From Viridibacterium sp047600765 (GTDB lineage: Bacteria; Pseudomonadota; Gammaproteobacteria; Burkholderiales; Rhodocyclaceae): a stretch of DNA of 64,000 nt. The stretch is taken from NCBI GenBank assembly GCA_047600765.1, contig JASGKF010000001.1:1550001-1614000 (forward strand), read 5' to 3'. Shown here piece after piece: positions 55,872 to 64,000 of this stretch (the first letter of the stretch is position 1; the number at the start of each line of letters is the position of its first letter). The notes under the pieces are model-generated. The model ran no database searches, was not told the origin of the DNA, and worked only from the letters and a program-made list of their open reading frames with translations. Both the position numbers and the translations under genes were made by a program.

Positions 55872-56891
55872 TCAGCCGTCGATGAGGGCGGCGAGCTTGC
55901 CGAACACAGCCTCGTCGCTCAGTTCGGCGACGGCATGCTCGGCTTCAAGGTAGTGCGCACGCGGCCCGATCGGACCCCATTGCGAAGGCGATGGCGATAC
56001 ATCCGTCTCGGCGAAGAAGCCCAGCACGCCACCGGGGCTGGCGGCAGCAAAGTGCATCAGGCCGCTGTCGGGAAAGATCGAGGTACGCGCATGCCACACC
56101 AGCGCAATCGCCTCGTTGAGCGGGCCACGGAAAGGCACGACGTTGGGATTGTTGGCCGCCAGCACGGGTTCGGCGACGTCGTCGTCACCGGGATAGAGCG
56201 GGTTGTCGCTCTTGCCCGGTGTCCACATGAAGACGGTCTTGAGGCCCCAGCGACGTTGTACTTCATCGGCCCAACCGAGCACCTGCTGCGTCGCTGGCTG
56301 CTTCTTGGCACGACGTGCGCCCAGTCCCAGCACGATGAACCCGCGGTCAGCAAGGCCCTGTTGTGCCAGCCACTGCCGCGCAAAATCATGGCTGCTGGCA
56401 GGCAAAGTGTAGAGCGGGTCGGGCAGGCTGGTGGGTAAAGCCAGGCCCAGGGGGCGAGCGAGCCCTGCCAGACGCAGGCTCTCGTGCATGTTCTGCGGCA
56501 CGGGCAAAGGATGCGTGAGCCTGGGCCAGTCGGTGTCGGTACCGCAATAAGAGGCGATGTTGCGGCCACGAATCCACAAACCGCGCTCGATGGCGCGTGG
56601 TGATTCGTCGCCGTTGCCAACCAGCACCCAGTCGAACTTCATCTGGCGCAGCTTCCACAGCATGCGCACCGTCTGCAACGCGGCACCAATACGCAGGTGC
56701 CCGGCATGGCGGATACGTGGCAAGGACCAGACCTTGTGCGGACTCGGATTGCCCTCCAGCACCCAGGCGTTGTAGTCATTGGCGAGCACATGGACCTCGG
56801 CTTGCGGCAGCGCTTGCCTCAGCCAGGCCAGCATTGGCGTGGTGAGCAGCATGTCGCCGAGTTTGTCGCGTTTGACGATGAGAATCTTCAT
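55872..56891 (-). CDS. Glycosyltransferase family 9 (heptosyltransferase-like)
   Basis: Transferase of 339 aa. KILIVKRDKLGDMLLTTPML, IVLGLGARRAKKQPATQQVL and FPDSGLMHFAAASPGGVLGF are family marks (the last resembles the PDSGxxH motif). Its start overlaps the stop of the upstream GT4 gene by ATGA on the minus strand. It ends 3 bases from the DUF4254 stop, convergently. Confidence 0.88.
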   Translation of the reverse strand: MKILIVKRDKLGDMLLTTPMLAWLRQALPQAEVHVLANDYNAWVLEGNPSPHKVWSLPRIRHAGHLRIGAALQTVRMLWKLRQMKFDWVLVGNGDESPRAIERGLWIRGRNIASYCGTDTDWPRLTHPLPVPQNMHESLRLAGLARPLGLALPTSLPDPLYTLPASSHDFARQWLAQQGLADRGFIVLGLGARRAKKQPATQQVLGWADEVQRRWGLKTVFMWTPGKSDNPLYPGDDDVAEPVLAANNPNVVPFRGPLNEAIALVWHARTSIFPDSGLMHFAAASPGGVLGFFAETDVSPSPSQWGPIGPRAHYLEAEHAVAELSDEAVFGKLAALIDG

Positions 56892-58024
56892 GGGGTGGTG
56901 CGGGATGTTGCGAATTCAGGAATGAGCTTGAGGTATTCACCTGCCACGACCGGCGCTTCAAAACGCGCAAGGCTGGCCGTGTCAATGACCGGCGGTTCAG
57001 CGTAGCAGGCTCTCAAGCGGGCCGCGAAGGCTTGCATGTCGCCACTGGGTGCGAGCATCTGAGGCATGCTCGCCAGGATCTCGCCCGGCCCGGCCGGGCA
57101 ATCGGTCGCAATGACCGGTGTGCCAAGTACCAGCGCCTCGACCAACACGTTGCCAAAGCCTTCGTATGCCGAGGACAGAGCCAGCAGGCGTGCATGACGA
57201 ATCCAGGGATAAGGGTTGGCCTGGAAGCCAGCGAAAACGACACGATCTGCTACGCCACGCTGTTGGGCCAGCTGACGGATACGCGCTTCATCGCGCCCCT
57301 TGCCCAGCAACACCAGCGGACAAGTCAGCCCGGAAGTCGCGTAGGCCTCGATGAGCAGATCCTGGCGCTTCTGTTTGAGCGTGAAGGCTCCGATATGCAG
57401 GATGTAGTCCTGCACAGGCGGCGTGAAGGGCTCCGCAGCGCGCGTGCGGAGTGCATCAAAGTCAAAGGGGTTGTAGATCGTACGCAAGGCAGCCGGCCGA
57501 ACCTTCACGAAATCGACGAGATCCTGCCCCACCCCGGCCGATACACCAATGATCTGACGACCGTCATACATGCGCTTGGCGTGCCAGATGCGCGCCAGCT
57601 TCTTGCGCCAACCGTTGTGACGGATGCCGTTCTGCATCGACAGCGCATTGTGGATGACGTGGTGAATGCGCGGATCGCGGATGCGCGACAGGATGCGATC
57701 TATACGTGGCAGCGCCGACAAGATGAGGTCTACGCGACCCGACTGCGCTTCGATACGCGATAGCAGCTCGCGGAAGCGCCGCACATTGTCGTTGTCGGTC
57801 AGACGACTCAACAGACGGATGCGATGGCGCTCGGCCGGCTGCAGGCGATGCACCGTGATACGCGGGTCGACTGCGAACTCCACGACGTCCTCGTAAATCA
57901 CGATACTGACGTGGTGACCCAGCGACACCAGGGCCTCGCCCAGATTGACGACGACCTTCTCTGCACCGCGTCCCGTAAGGGAATCGATGGCAAGCAGGAT
58001 GTGACGGGTGATCTGGGTGGACAT
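56888..58024 (-). CDS. Glycosyltransferase family 4
   Basis: Transferase of 378 aa with N-terminal SLTGRGAEKVVVNLGEALV, then YILHIGAFTLKQKRQDLLIE, PLVLLGKGRDEARIRQLAQQ and SSAYEGFGNVLVEALVLGTP with the EGFGNVLVEA donor-site motif. First of a two-gene minus-strand unit divergent from the ligase genes. Confidence 0.9.
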   Translation of the reverse strand: MSTQITRHILLAIDSLTGRGAEKVVVNLGEALVSLGHHVSIVIYEDVVEFAVDPRITVHRLQPAERHRIRLLSRLTDNDNVRRFRELLSRIEAQSGRVDLILSALPRIDRILSRIRDPRIHHVIHNALSMQNGIRHNGWRKKLARIWHAKRMYDGRQIIGVSAGVGQDLVDFVKVRPAALRTIYNPFDFDALRTRAAEPFTPPVQDYILHIGAFTLKQKRQDLLIEAYATSGLTCPLVLLGKGRDEARIRQLAQQRGVADRVVFAGFQANPYPWIRHARLLALSSAYEGFGNVLVEALVLGTPVIATDCPAGPGEILASMPQMLAPSGDMQAFAARLRACYAEPPVIDTASLARFEAPVVAGEYLKLIPEFATSRTTP

Positions 58025-58105
58025 GAACAGGCCGACAGGTACGAAGGGTGATTGAACCGGGTCAAGGCCGTCATTGTATGCGAGGAGGCAGGGGCCGGCC
58101 GTGCG

Positions 58106-58111
58106 CTATCA
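58106..58111 (+). promoter_or_regulatory. Possible -10 box before first O-antigen ligase gene
   Basis: TATCAT lies in the 121-base divergent region, about 40 bases before the start. No good -35 is seen. Confidence 0.25.
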
Positions 58112-58145
58112 TGGCGCACCCTGCGCCCGGGGCTACCGGGCTGCC

Positions 58146-59399
58146 ATGGCTCTTCCTGACTTGAACACGCCGCCGATGCAGACCAACCTCCAGAAACCCT
58201 TGCGCGCCCTGCACAAGGCCGAACTGATCCTGCTGTGCCTGTTTGCTTTCGCCCTGCCCTTGGTCGAAGCGCCCAAGAACATCTTCCTGTTGCTCTATCT
58301 GGCGGTATGGATCGTACTGTGCGTCCGCCAACGCAACTGGGGGACTCTGTCGTGTGGCTGGGATGCGGTCTTCGCCGGTGTTCTCGGCGCCGCAGCGCTC
58401 AGCGTTGCGCTGTCCGACCCGTATCCTCACAAATGGGGCGAGGTCCGTGACGTCCTCTGCTACATCGCGCTGGGCTGGACGCTGGCACGCACTACCCTGT
58501 CTCCGCGCGACCGCCTCGCCCTGGTGGCCACGCTGATTGCAGCCACCCTTGTCGGCGCTGCCCAAGGCTACTGGCATCTGGCGCAGGGCACCAAGGGCAC
58601 ATTGCAGCTGCACTCTGTCGGTCACGTCAATCATTCGGCCCTCTACGCCATGGGTACAGCCGTACTGGCCATGGCTCTGGCTGCCTGCGGACGTACCTTG
58701 CTCTCGCCGCTATGGCAGCGGGTCAGCTTCGCAGTAGCACTCGTGTTGCTCGCCATCATGATTTCCTTCGCCAGCCGCGGCGCCCTCATCGCCTACGGCC
58801 TGACGGCTGTCGTGCTCATCGCGTGGCTCGTCCGCCATGCACGCATCCGCCTATGGCCGGCCCTGCTCGGTGCCGCCATCGTCGCGGGCGGCATGCTGAG
58901 CATGGACCGCTCAATGGTCGTAAAAACCGCCCAGAACCTGGAAGCCGGCGGCTACACGACAGCCGGGCGCGTCGAAGCCGCACGCACGGCCATCGAATAC
59001 TGGCGCCAGAAACCCGCGACCGGTGTCGGCGCGGCCAACTTCAGCGCAGTATCGCCAGCCATGGTCGAAGGCTGGCTCAAAGCGCGTGGCGAAGTGTTTG
59101 TCGAACGTAATTTCCTGTTCTCGACCCACGCTCATAGCGTCTATTTCAATACTCTGGCTGAACGCGGCCTTGTCGGCGTAGCTGCCCTGTTGGCCCTGCT
59201 GATCATGTGGGCGACGGCTCTCGTGAAGTTGCGGCCCGGCCGGGAAGCGAGCGACGCGCACTGGCTAGGCTGGGGCGCCGGCATCGCCGGCTTTGGCCTG
59301 GTCTTCCTTGGGGGGGCTTTCAACACGACCCTGCATCACGAACATGGCATGCTGGGCATGGTCTGTCTGGCCATGTTGCTGGGTTGCAAACGCGCATGA
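58146..59399 (+). CDS. O-antigen ligase-like membrane protein (paralogue 1)
   Basis: Integral membrane protein of 417 aa with about ten helices. LPLVEAPKNIFLLLYLAVWI, HSVGHVNHSALYAMG, FASRGALIAYGL, then the large periplasmic loop with VGAANFSAVSPA and THAHSVYFNTLAERGLVG mark the Wzy_C/WaaL family, which joins O-chains to lipid A-core. Methionine 58176 gives an N-terminus as long as that of paralogue 2 and may be the true start; neither has a clear RBS. The stop overlaps the next start by ATGA. Confidence 0.88.
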   Translation: MALPDLNTPPMQTNLQKPLRALHKAELILLCLFAFALPLVEAPKNIFLLLYLAVWIVLCVRQRNWGTLSCGWDAVFAGVLGAAALSVALSDPYPHKWGEVRDVLCYIALGWTLARTTLSPRDRLALVATLIAATLVGAAQGYWHLAQGTKGTLQLHSVGHVNHSALYAMGTAVLAMALAACGRTLLSPLWQRVSFAVALVLLAIMISFASRGALIAYGLTAVVLIAWLVRHARIRLWPALLGAAIVAGGMLSMDRSMVVKTAQNLEAGGYTTAGRVEAARTAIEYWRQKPATGVGAANFSAVSPAMVEGWLKARGEVFVERNFLFSTHAHSVYFNTLAERGLVGVAALLALLIMWATALVKLRPGREASDAHWLGWGAGIAGFGLVFLGGAFNTTLHHEHGMLGMVCLAMLLGCKRA

Positions 59400-60616
59400 C
59401 CCTGCTGCCAACCGCACCACGCAACAGCTCCCGCATGGAGTTCGTGTTGCTGTGCCTGTTCGGCATCGTGCTGCCGCTGGTCGAAGCGCCCAAGAACATC
59501 TCGCTGGGCCTTTTTGTCCTCACCTGGTTTGTGCAAAGCGCACGTCTGCGGCAATGGGGCGGTGCTCCCGCCTGGCTAGACCTCAGCCTGGGGGCCATGC
59601 TTGTCTCGGCCCTTCTGTCGGTCTTCGCTTCGGGTTACTTCAAGCCCGACACCAAAGAGCTCGGCGACATCGTCAGCTACCTAGTGCTTGGCTGGTGTGT
59701 ATCACGCACAGCACTCACTGCGCGCCAAGGCCTGATCCTTGCCCTTTGCCTCATCGGCGCCACGCTTGCCGGACTCGCGGAAGGCTACTGGACATTGTGG
59801 CAAGTCCCCAAACGCATCGCCCTGCAACTCAACTCCGTCGGTCACGTCAATCACTCCGCGCTGTATGCCGCAGGCATCGTCGCGGTTGCCCTTGCCTGCT
59901 ACCTTCCTCGCCGATCCACGCTTGATCGACGCCAGCAGACTATCGCCATCTTCGTCGGCATCGCCTTGATGGCCAGCATGTTCGCCTTCGGCAGCCGCGG
60001 CGCCTTGCTGACCCTGGCACTGGCCGCAGCACCCTTCGTCTGGCTGCAGCATCGCGCACAACCATTGCCCTGGCTGCGCGTACTGCTGGTTGCGCTGATC
60101 GTCGGCACGCCTGTGCTCTATATCAAGCGCGACATGATCGAAAAGACCCTCATCAATTTCAGCGCAAGCGGCAGCATCACGGCCTATCGTGCTGAAACGA
60201 CGCGCACAGCCGCCGAAGTGTGGCGCCGCGCCCCGCTTATCGGTGTCGGGCCCGGCAATCTGTCTCTCGTCAGCCATTCACAAATTGCTGGCTGGCTGGC
60301 AGAACGCGGTGAAGCCTTCGATCCCGCGCGTTACACCGATCGCTTGCACGCCCACAACCTCTACTTCAACACCCTCGCCGAACGCGGCGCGCTCGGGCTG
60401 GGAACTCTGCTCGCATTCGGGGCTCTGTGGCTATGCCTGCTTGTGCGCCAGCGACCTCGCAGCGTATCAACGGCAGAACACTGGCAACGCTGGGGGATTG
60501 GTCTGGGAGGGTTCGCCATCGTCTTCATCGGCGGGCTCTTCAACACCACGTTCCACCACGAACACGGCATGCTGGCCATGCTTTGCCTGGGCATGCAGAA
60601 AGATATTAAGACGTGA
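59396..60616 (+). CDS. O-antigen ligase-like membrane protein (paralogue 2)
   Basis: Protein of 406 aa, clearly related to paralogue 1 over its length: LPLVEAPKNISLGLFVLTWF, NSVGHVNHSALYAAG, FGSRGALLTLAL, VGPGNLSLVSHS, HAHNLYFNTLAERGALG and NTTFHHEHGMLAMLCLGM. The two are a tandem duplication that has drifted. Start at 59396 is set by the ATGA overlap. Its stop overlaps the GTG of the next gene (GTGA). Confidence 0.88.
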   Translation: MTLLPTAPRNSSRMEFVLLCLFGIVLPLVEAPKNISLGLFVLTWFVQSARLRQWGGAPAWLDLSLGAMLVSALLSVFASGYFKPDTKELGDIVSYLVLGWCVSRTALTARQGLILALCLIGATLAGLAEGYWTLWQVPKRIALQLNSVGHVNHSALYAAGIVAVALACYLPRRSTLDRRQQTIAIFVGIALMASMFAFGSRGALLTLALAAAPFVWLQHRAQPLPWLRVLLVALIVGTPVLYIKRDMIEKTLINFSASGSITAYRAETTRTAAEVWRRAPLIGVGPGNLSLVSHSQIAGWLAERGEAFDPARYTDRLHAHNLYFNTLAERGALGLGTLLAFGALWLCLLVRQRPRSVSTAEHWQRWGIGLGGFAIVFIGGLFNTTFHHEHGMLAMLCLGMQKDIKT

Positions 60617-61602
60617 AAGCCCGCCGCATCCTCGTCATCCGTCGCGACAACATCGGCGACCTGGTGTGCACGCTGCCAATGATCCAGCGCCTGCGCCAGA
60701 AGCATCCGGATGCCTGGATCGGCGCGCTGGTCACGCGCTACAACGCCGAAGTACTGCGTGGCCATCCCGATCTCGACGCCGTCTACACCTACACCAAGCT
60801 CAAACACCTGCAACATGGCGAGAGCCGCATCGCTGCATTCGTCGACCGCCTGCGTGTGCTGTGGCGCTTGCGGCATGCCGACCTCGACCTCGTGCTGCTG
60901 CCCGCCAGCGGCACGCAAGCCAGCGCCCGCCGCATGGCGCGTCTTGTCGGTGCCGCCCGTGTGATTGCGCAGGACGACGTACAGCCCGACCCCGCAGCCC
61001 TGCACGAAGTCGAGCGCACGGCCAACATCCTGCGTGCGCTGGACATCGCGCCCAAGCCGGGCCCGGCACACATGCAGGCCGACGCCACGCTGCAGACCAC
61101 GCTGCGTACCCAGCTGCTCGCCGATCTGCCGGACAGTGCACGGGTCATCGGCCTGCACATCAGCTCGCGCAAGCCCTCGCAGCGCTGGCCTGCCGAACGC
61201 TTCATAGAGCTCGTACAGCGCCTGCACGACGCTCAGCCGGATACGCGCTTCCTGCTGTTCTGGTCACCGGGTGATGAGAACAATCCGCTGCACCCCGGCG
61301 ACGACGGCAAGGCACGCGGCATCCTCGATGCCTGCCGTGACCTGCCCCTCATCGCCTGCCCGACGAAAAGCCTCGCCGAACTCATCGCAGGCCTGTCGCT
61401 ATGCGATCAGTTCGTCTGCTCGGACGGCGGTCACATGCATCTCGCCGCCGCGCTCGGCAAGCCCATCGTGTGCCTGTTCGGCAAGTCGGACGCCGCACGC
61501 TGGCATCCTTGGGGCGTGCCCTACAAGCTGCTGCAGGGTGAGCAGGAGGATGCGAGCCGTATCCCTGTCGACGAGGTCATCAACAGCCTTCAGGAGATCT
61601 GA
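60613..61602 (+). CDS. Glycosyltransferase family 9 (heptosyltransferase-like)
   Basis: Transferase of 329 aa with a GTG start coupled to the ligase stop by GTGA. RRILVIRRDNIGDLVCTLPM, VIGLHISSRKPSQRWPAERF and FVCSDGGHMHLAAALGKPIV are family marks. Ends in a 13-base tail-to-tail overlap with the methyltransferase gene. Confidence 0.9.
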   Translation: MKARRILVIRRDNIGDLVCTLPMIQRLRQKHPDAWIGALVTRYNAEVLRGHPDLDAVYTYTKLKHLQHGESRIAAFVDRLRVLWRLRHADLDLVLLPASGTQASARRMARLVGAARVIAQDDVQPDPAALHEVERTANILRALDIAPKPGPAHMQADATLQTTLRTQLLADLPDSARVIGLHISSRKPSQRWPAERFIELVQRLHDAQPDTRFLLFWSPGDENNPLHPGDDGKARGILDACRDLPLIACPTKSLAELIAGLSLCDQFVCSDGGHMHLAAALGKPIVCLFGKSDAARWHPWGVPYKLLQGEQEDASRIPVDEVINSLQEI

Positions 61603-62780
61603 CAGGCCAAGCCCTTGAGGTATTCGCCTTCGGGCACAGCCAAACCGATGGGGTGGTCGGCCGCCGCGCTGAGGCGGTGGACGATGCGTGCATCGACACC
61701 AGCATCGCTCGCCGCACCGGCGACAATGCTCTGGAACAGCTCGCCACCGATGCCGCCGCTGCACGAGTAGGTCATCAGCAGACCGCCCGGATTGAGCAGG
61801 CGCAAGCCCTGCAGGTTGATGTCCTTGTAGGCGCGCGAAGCGCGCTGGGCGTGTGCTGCCGAGGGCGCGAACTTGGGCGGGTCGAGGATGATGAGATCGA
61901 ACGTGCGACCTGCCGCGCGCAGCTCGCGCAAGGCATCGAATACGTCGGCCTGCATCCACTCTGCACGACTGGCATCGAGCTGCGGATTGAGCGCGAGATT
62001 GCGCCGTGCCGTCTCGAGAGCCGGCCCCGAAGAATCGATGGAGAGCGTGCTCGTCGCGCCACCTGCCAGCGCCTGTAGCGAAAACCCGCCGGTGTAGCAG
62101 AAGCAGTTGAGCACGCTGCGGCCAGCTGCCAGCGTACGGGTCAGCAATCGGTTGTCGCGCTGGTCGAGGTAGAAACCGGTCTTGTGGCCGCCGACGTAGT
62201 CGACTTCCATGCGTATGCCGTTTTCATCGATGGTCAGCGGGCCTTCAGGCAGTTCGCCATGCGCAAGGCCGGTATGTGCTTCCAGGCCTTCCATGCCACG
62301 CACGTCGGAATCCGAACGTTCGTAAACAGCCTTGCAACCGGTTGCGAGTGCCAGCGCACCCACGATGGCCTCACGCCACTTGTCCGCACCGGCACTGGTC
62401 AGCTGCACGACGACGACATCACCGAAACGGTCGGCAATCACGCCGGGCAAGCCATCCGATTCGCCGTGGATGAGACGCACACCGTCCTGCCCGGCGAGCA
62501 GGGGATGGGTCTTGCGGCGCGCCACGCTGGCCGCCACGCGGCGTTTGAAGAAACCGTGGTCGATGCTCTCGGCAGGGTCGAAATTCCACATGCGGGCGCG
62601 GATCGACGAGTCCGGCGAATAGGCAGCGCGACCCAGCCAGCCACCGCCCGCGGTGAGCACTTCGACGGTGTCGCCACGACGCGCACGGCCTTCGAGGCGA
62701 TCGACCGAGCCCGCGAATATCCACGGGTGGCGGCGCATCACCGAGCGTTCCTTGCCGTCTTTGAGAATCAACTGTGCCAT
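61590..62780 (-). CDS. rlmI: 23S rRNA (cytosine) methyltransferase RlmI-like
   Basis: SAM-dependent methyltransferase of 396 aa. A PUA domain at the N-terminus (RHPWIFAGSVDRLEG), then VLNCFCYTGGFSLQALAGGA for SAM binding, LIILDPPKFAP as motif IV and LMTYSCSGGIG near the end, as in the RlmI family, which makes 5-methylcytosine 1962. The start at 62780 (MAQLIL) is used; an ATG at 62792 also reads in frame. Confidence 0.92.
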   Translation of the reverse strand: MAQLILKDGKERSVMRRHPWIFAGSVDRLEGRARRGDTVEVLTAGGGWLGRAAYSPDSSIRARMWNFDPAESIDHGFFKRRVAASVARRKTHPLLAGQDGVRLIHGESDGLPGVIADRFGDVVVVQLTSAGADKWREAIVGALALATGCKAVYERSDSDVRGMEGLEAHTGLAHGELPEGPLTIDENGIRMEVDYVGGHKTGFYLDQRDNRLLTRTLAAGRSVLNCFCYTGGFSLQALAGGATSTLSIDSSGPALETARRNLALNPQLDASRAEWMQADVFDALRELRAAGRTFDLIILDPPKFAPSAAHAQRASRAYKDINLQGLRLLNPGGLLMTYSCSGGIGGELFQSIVAGAASDAGVDARIVHRLSAAADHPIGLAVPEGEYLKGLACQIS

Positions 62781-62880
62781 GACGAAATTCACGTTTGCCG
62801 AATAGAGGGCGGCAATCCTAGCTGAAAACCCCTATGAAACACATCTGCGAAAGCCCTCAATGCTGCATTGCGTTGCGCCG

Positions 62881-62886
62881 TAGAAT
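62881..62886 (+). promoter_or_regulatory. Possible -10 box of leaderless exonuclease gene
   Basis: TAGAAT exactly six bases before the ATG at 62893, the same geometry as for gmhB. No ribosome binding site lies between. Confidence 0.35.
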
Positions 62887-62892
62887 CGGCCA

Positions 62893-63387
62893 ATGCATAC
62901 CCCGGCAATCATCGACATCGAGGCCTCCGGCTTCGGCAAAGGTAGCTACCCGATCGAGGTAGGCTTCGTGCTGCCTGACGGGCGCAGCGAATGCATGCTG
63001 ATCCAGCCTGCCGAGCGATGGACGCATTGGGACAGCCGCGCCGAGACCGTACACGGCATCACCCGCGACACCCTGCTCATGCACGGCAAGCCCATCGTCG
63101 ATGTGGCCACGGCACTGAATCGCGCGCTGCGCGGCCTCACCGTGTATTCGGACGCCTGGTCGCATGACTACACCTGGCTGTCGGTGCTTTACGACGAAGC
63201 CGAGATGGTGCCGAGCTTCCGCCTCGAACACCTGGTCACCCTGATGACCGAGCACGATGCCGATCAGTGGAATGCCACGCGCGCCATTGTCGAACGCGAG
63301 ATGCAGCTCAACCGTCACCGTGCCAGCAGCGATGCACGCGTGCTGCAGGGCACCTGGCTGCGCCTCAATCGCCAGCAGGCGGCCTAG
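62893..63387 (+). CDS. DEDDh-type 3'-5' exonuclease
   Basis: Small nuclease of 164 aa. Motif I AIIDIEASGFG (Asp-Glu), motif II in VYSDAWSHDYTWLS (Asp), and motif III HRASSDARVLQ (His-x4-Asp) fit the DEDDh exonuclease fold of RNase T/epsilon type. Substrate unknown. The stop overlaps the kinase stop on the opposite strand. Confidence 0.87.
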   Translation: MHTPAIIDIEASGFGKGSYPIEVGFVLPDGRSECMLIQPAERWTHWDSRAETVHGITRDTLLMHGKPIVDVATALNRALRGLTVYSDAWSHDYTWLSVLYDEAEMVPSFRLEHLVTLMTEHDADQWNATRAIVEREMQLNRHRASSDARVLQGTWLRLNRQQAA

Positions 63388-64000
63388 GAAGCCTCGAGCT
63401 TCAACTCCGGCAGGCTCACGTGGACGGCGAAGCCGCCCTCGCGCAAATTCTCGGCCCACACCTTGCCACCATGCATGGCGATGATGCGCTGCGTAATCGC
63501 GAGACCCAGGCCATGACCATCGCCGCCCTGCGCGCCGCTGCGGAAGAAGGGCGTGAAGATCGCGGCCAGCGCATCGGCCGGCACGCCCCGCCCCTGATCG
63601 ATCACCGTCACTTCGACGCAACCCTCGGCGCCGAACTGCAGGGTGATGCGCACCACGCTACCTGGCGGCGCGTGCTTGACGGCATTGCGCACGATGTTCT
63701 CCATCGCACTGCGCAACAGCTCGGCATCGCCCAGCACCTGAACCGGCACGCCCGGCTCCATATTCACGCGGCATGAACGCGTTGCAGCCTCCAGCTGCGC
63801 GTCTTCGACGAGGTCGGTCAGCAGCTCGGCAAGCACAACCGGTGATCCGTTCAGGGTCTGCCCACCGGCCTCCAGCCGCGCCAGCGTGAGCAACTCGGCG
63901 ATCAGCTTGTCCATGCGTACCGACTCCCGCTCGATACGCTGCAAGGTCGAACTCGGCACGGTCCGGCTGCTGGCGTGCCAGGCCGATGGCCGCCTGGATG
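63384..64000 (-). CDS. Sensor histidine kinase, C-terminal part (runs off the window; frame broken once as read)
   Basis: C-terminal part of a two-component kinase. Read from 64000 the frame gives IQAAIGLARQQPDRAE, then shifts at GTCGAAC (63946-63952) and continues STLQRIERESVRMDKLIAEL to the end; with GTCGAC the reading is unbroken. HATPase motifs follow: IVRNAVKHAPPG, DQGRGVP, FFRSGAQGGDGHGLGLAITQ and GGFAVHVSLPEL. The sensor, HAMP and phospho-histidine lie outside the window. It resembles CpxA/RstB-type kinases. Confidence 0.85.
   Translation of the reverse strand, partial: SRRPSAWHASSRTVPSSTLQRIERESVRMDKLIAELLTLARLEAGGQTLNGSPVVLAELLTDLVEDAQLEAATRSCRVNMEPGVPVQVLGDAELLRSAMENIVRNAVKHAPPGSVVRITLQFGAEGCVEVTVIDQGRGVPADALAAIFTPFFRSGAQGGDGHGLGLAITQRIIAMHGGKVWAENLREGGFAVHVSLPELKLEAS

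Overview
The window reads as chromosome of a high-GC (about 65% by eye) betaproteobacterium, most like the Rhodocyclales/Burkholderiales. The reasons are a Bug-type TctC receptor with TctBA, a tkt-gap-pgk-pyk-fba run with proteobacterial class I phosphoribulokinase nearby, a 3-hydroxybutyrate dehydrogenase, YggX, NhaR, and several c-di-GMP proteins. The genus is inference. I saw no rRNA, tRNA, CRISPR array, insertion sequence or prophage. Almost all of the DNA is coding, and most long alternative frames are GC-driven shadows.

Layout. 1-2.5 kb: a class II Fic protein with an operator-like repeat over its start, and a secreted alpha/beta hydrolase. 2.5-4.6 kb: thiC behind a TPP riboswitch, with two frameshifts. 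4.7-6.2 kb: two tandem exported paralogues sharing an unrecognised C-terminal domain. 6.2-13.2 kb: a carboxylate uptake operon (a DctP-type receptor followed by TctC, TctB, TctA) divergent from a DctS/DctR-like two-component system, with a perfect palindrome between them. 13.2-24 kb: phosphoribulokinase, a membrane histidine kinase, then transketolase, GAPDH, a small lipoprotein, PGK, pyruvate kinase and class II aldolase, which form the lower Calvin-cycle/glycolysis block. RuBisCO is not in the window. 24-34 kb: mixed housekeeping and envelope/signalling genes (epimerase, diguanylate cyclase, YHYH protein, Arg/Glu-rich exported protein, bdhA, yggX, purC, an FHA-EAL protein, TPR protein, HDOD protein). 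34-44 kb: oligopeptidase A, a DUF4124-glutaredoxin protein, nhaR, a RaiA/HPF-like factor, a TerB-like protein, an oxidoreductase, a possible caspase-fold protein, a PstS-like protein, then gmhB-plsC-ygjP-gloA. 44.7-49 kb: two secreted pectin/arabinan glycosidases (GH88/105-like and GH43) around a PleD-like response regulator. 49.2-52.4 kb: a DUF1800/DUF1501 pair. 52.4-61.6 kb: a lipopolysaccharide locus with two GT4 and three GT9 transferases, a DUF4254 protein, an AT-richer membrane protein and two tandem O-antigen-ligase-like proteins, nearly all coupled by 4-base ATGA/GTGA overlaps. 61.6-64 kb: an RlmI-like methyltransferase, a DEDDh exonuclease and the C-terminal part of a histidine kinase.

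A window-wide oddity is that four reading-frame breaks (two in thiC, one in the lipoprotein between gap and pgk, one in the terminal kinase) are all explained by one extra A that turns GTCGAC into GTCGAAC on the given strand. Removing those four bases restores uninterrupted proteins of normal family sequence. This looks more like a motif-linked sequencing or assembly error than gene decay, but raw reads would be needed to settle it.
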